A DNA stretch of 64,000 nt, taken from assembly GCA_036925085.1 (NCBI GenBank), contig JAUPFP010000002.1, positions 7,160,890 to 7,224,889 on the forward strand, read 5' to 3'. How positions within the stretch are numbered: position 1 is the first letter of the stretch; each line of letters opens with the position of its first letter. The notes below the pieces were generated by a model. It saw nothing but the letters and a program-made list of their open reading frames with translations. It did no database searches and was not told where the DNA came from. This document shows positions 63,825 through 64,000 of the stretch, piece after piece. The position numbers were made by a program, and so were the translations under genes. Origin of the DNA: Brachycybe producta. Its lineage: Eukaryota; Arthropoda; Diplopoda; Playtdesmida; Andrognathidae.

Positions 63825-64000
63825 GAACAGCTGCGTTATTCTGCGTTTCATGAGGAAATTACCAAGGAGAAACTGAAAGTGTATTAGAAACTAGAACAGT
63901 AACTGAATCAATATAATATAGTATTTTCATGTTTAATATCTTTCAAAATGAACTTTTTATACGCAGAAATTAAAAATATTATTTACTTAGAGTAGGGTCA
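63825..64000. repeat. family 1 MITE copy, cut by the window edge
   Basis: ATGAACAGCTGCGTTATTCTG, GTGTATTAGAAACTAGAACAG, ATCTTTCAAAATGAACTTTT. Confidence 0.7.

Noticed and set aside
1-64000. tRNA, rRNA, CRISPR array or riboswitch
   Set aside because: I looked for cloverleaf-like and direct-repeat/spacer patterns. Only tandem minisatellites and MITE hairpins were found.

Overview
This window is AT-rich, intron-rich metazoan nuclear DNA. Introns run from 0.5 to 19 kb, splice sites are GT/AG, an RTE-type LINE is present, and non-autonomous transposons are dense. I see no rRNA, tRNA, CRISPR array or bacterial-style operon. The species cannot be fixed from the sequence; an invertebrate is the best guess.

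Left third (about 2.1-18.7 kb, minus strand): a head-to-tail cluster of three paralogous three-exon genes, here called A (2138-5441), B (10431-12895) and C (15657-18663). I assembled each by hand from splice sites. Each encodes a short secreted protein (231, 219 and 207 residues): a signal peptide, a variable linker, a six-cysteine region split over exons 2 and 3, and a basic C-terminal tail. Intron phases (1, then 0) and the position of each of the first four cysteines within its exon are identical in all three, although the sequences have diverged strongly. I do not recognise the family, and it is the strongest candidate for something undescribed.

Right part (29471-56255, plus strand): one Ras-superfamily GTPase gene of three exons, 238 residues, with introns of 18.9 and 7.2 kb. 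It is closest by motif to the Di-Ras and Dexras/Rhes branch. It has Ser where Ras has the catalytic Gln61, a basic hypervariable region with three RRxS motifs, and a CVIL prenylation box.

The rest is mostly mobile DNA. There is a full-length RTE LINE (23854-27097, minus, 16-bp target duplication) with two frameshifts that both fall in runs of five G, plus a truncated copy at 7118-7315. There are two solo LTRs with 4-bp duplications, one with its empty site preserved in a paralogous repeat. Several hAT-type elements have 8-bp duplications. Three non-autonomous Helitron-like copies and two foldback families with target duplications of about 9 bp are present. One palindromic MITE family has about 16 copies, and there are several other MITEs, microsatellites and minisatellites. 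Family names used below (family 1 to 4) are local to this report.
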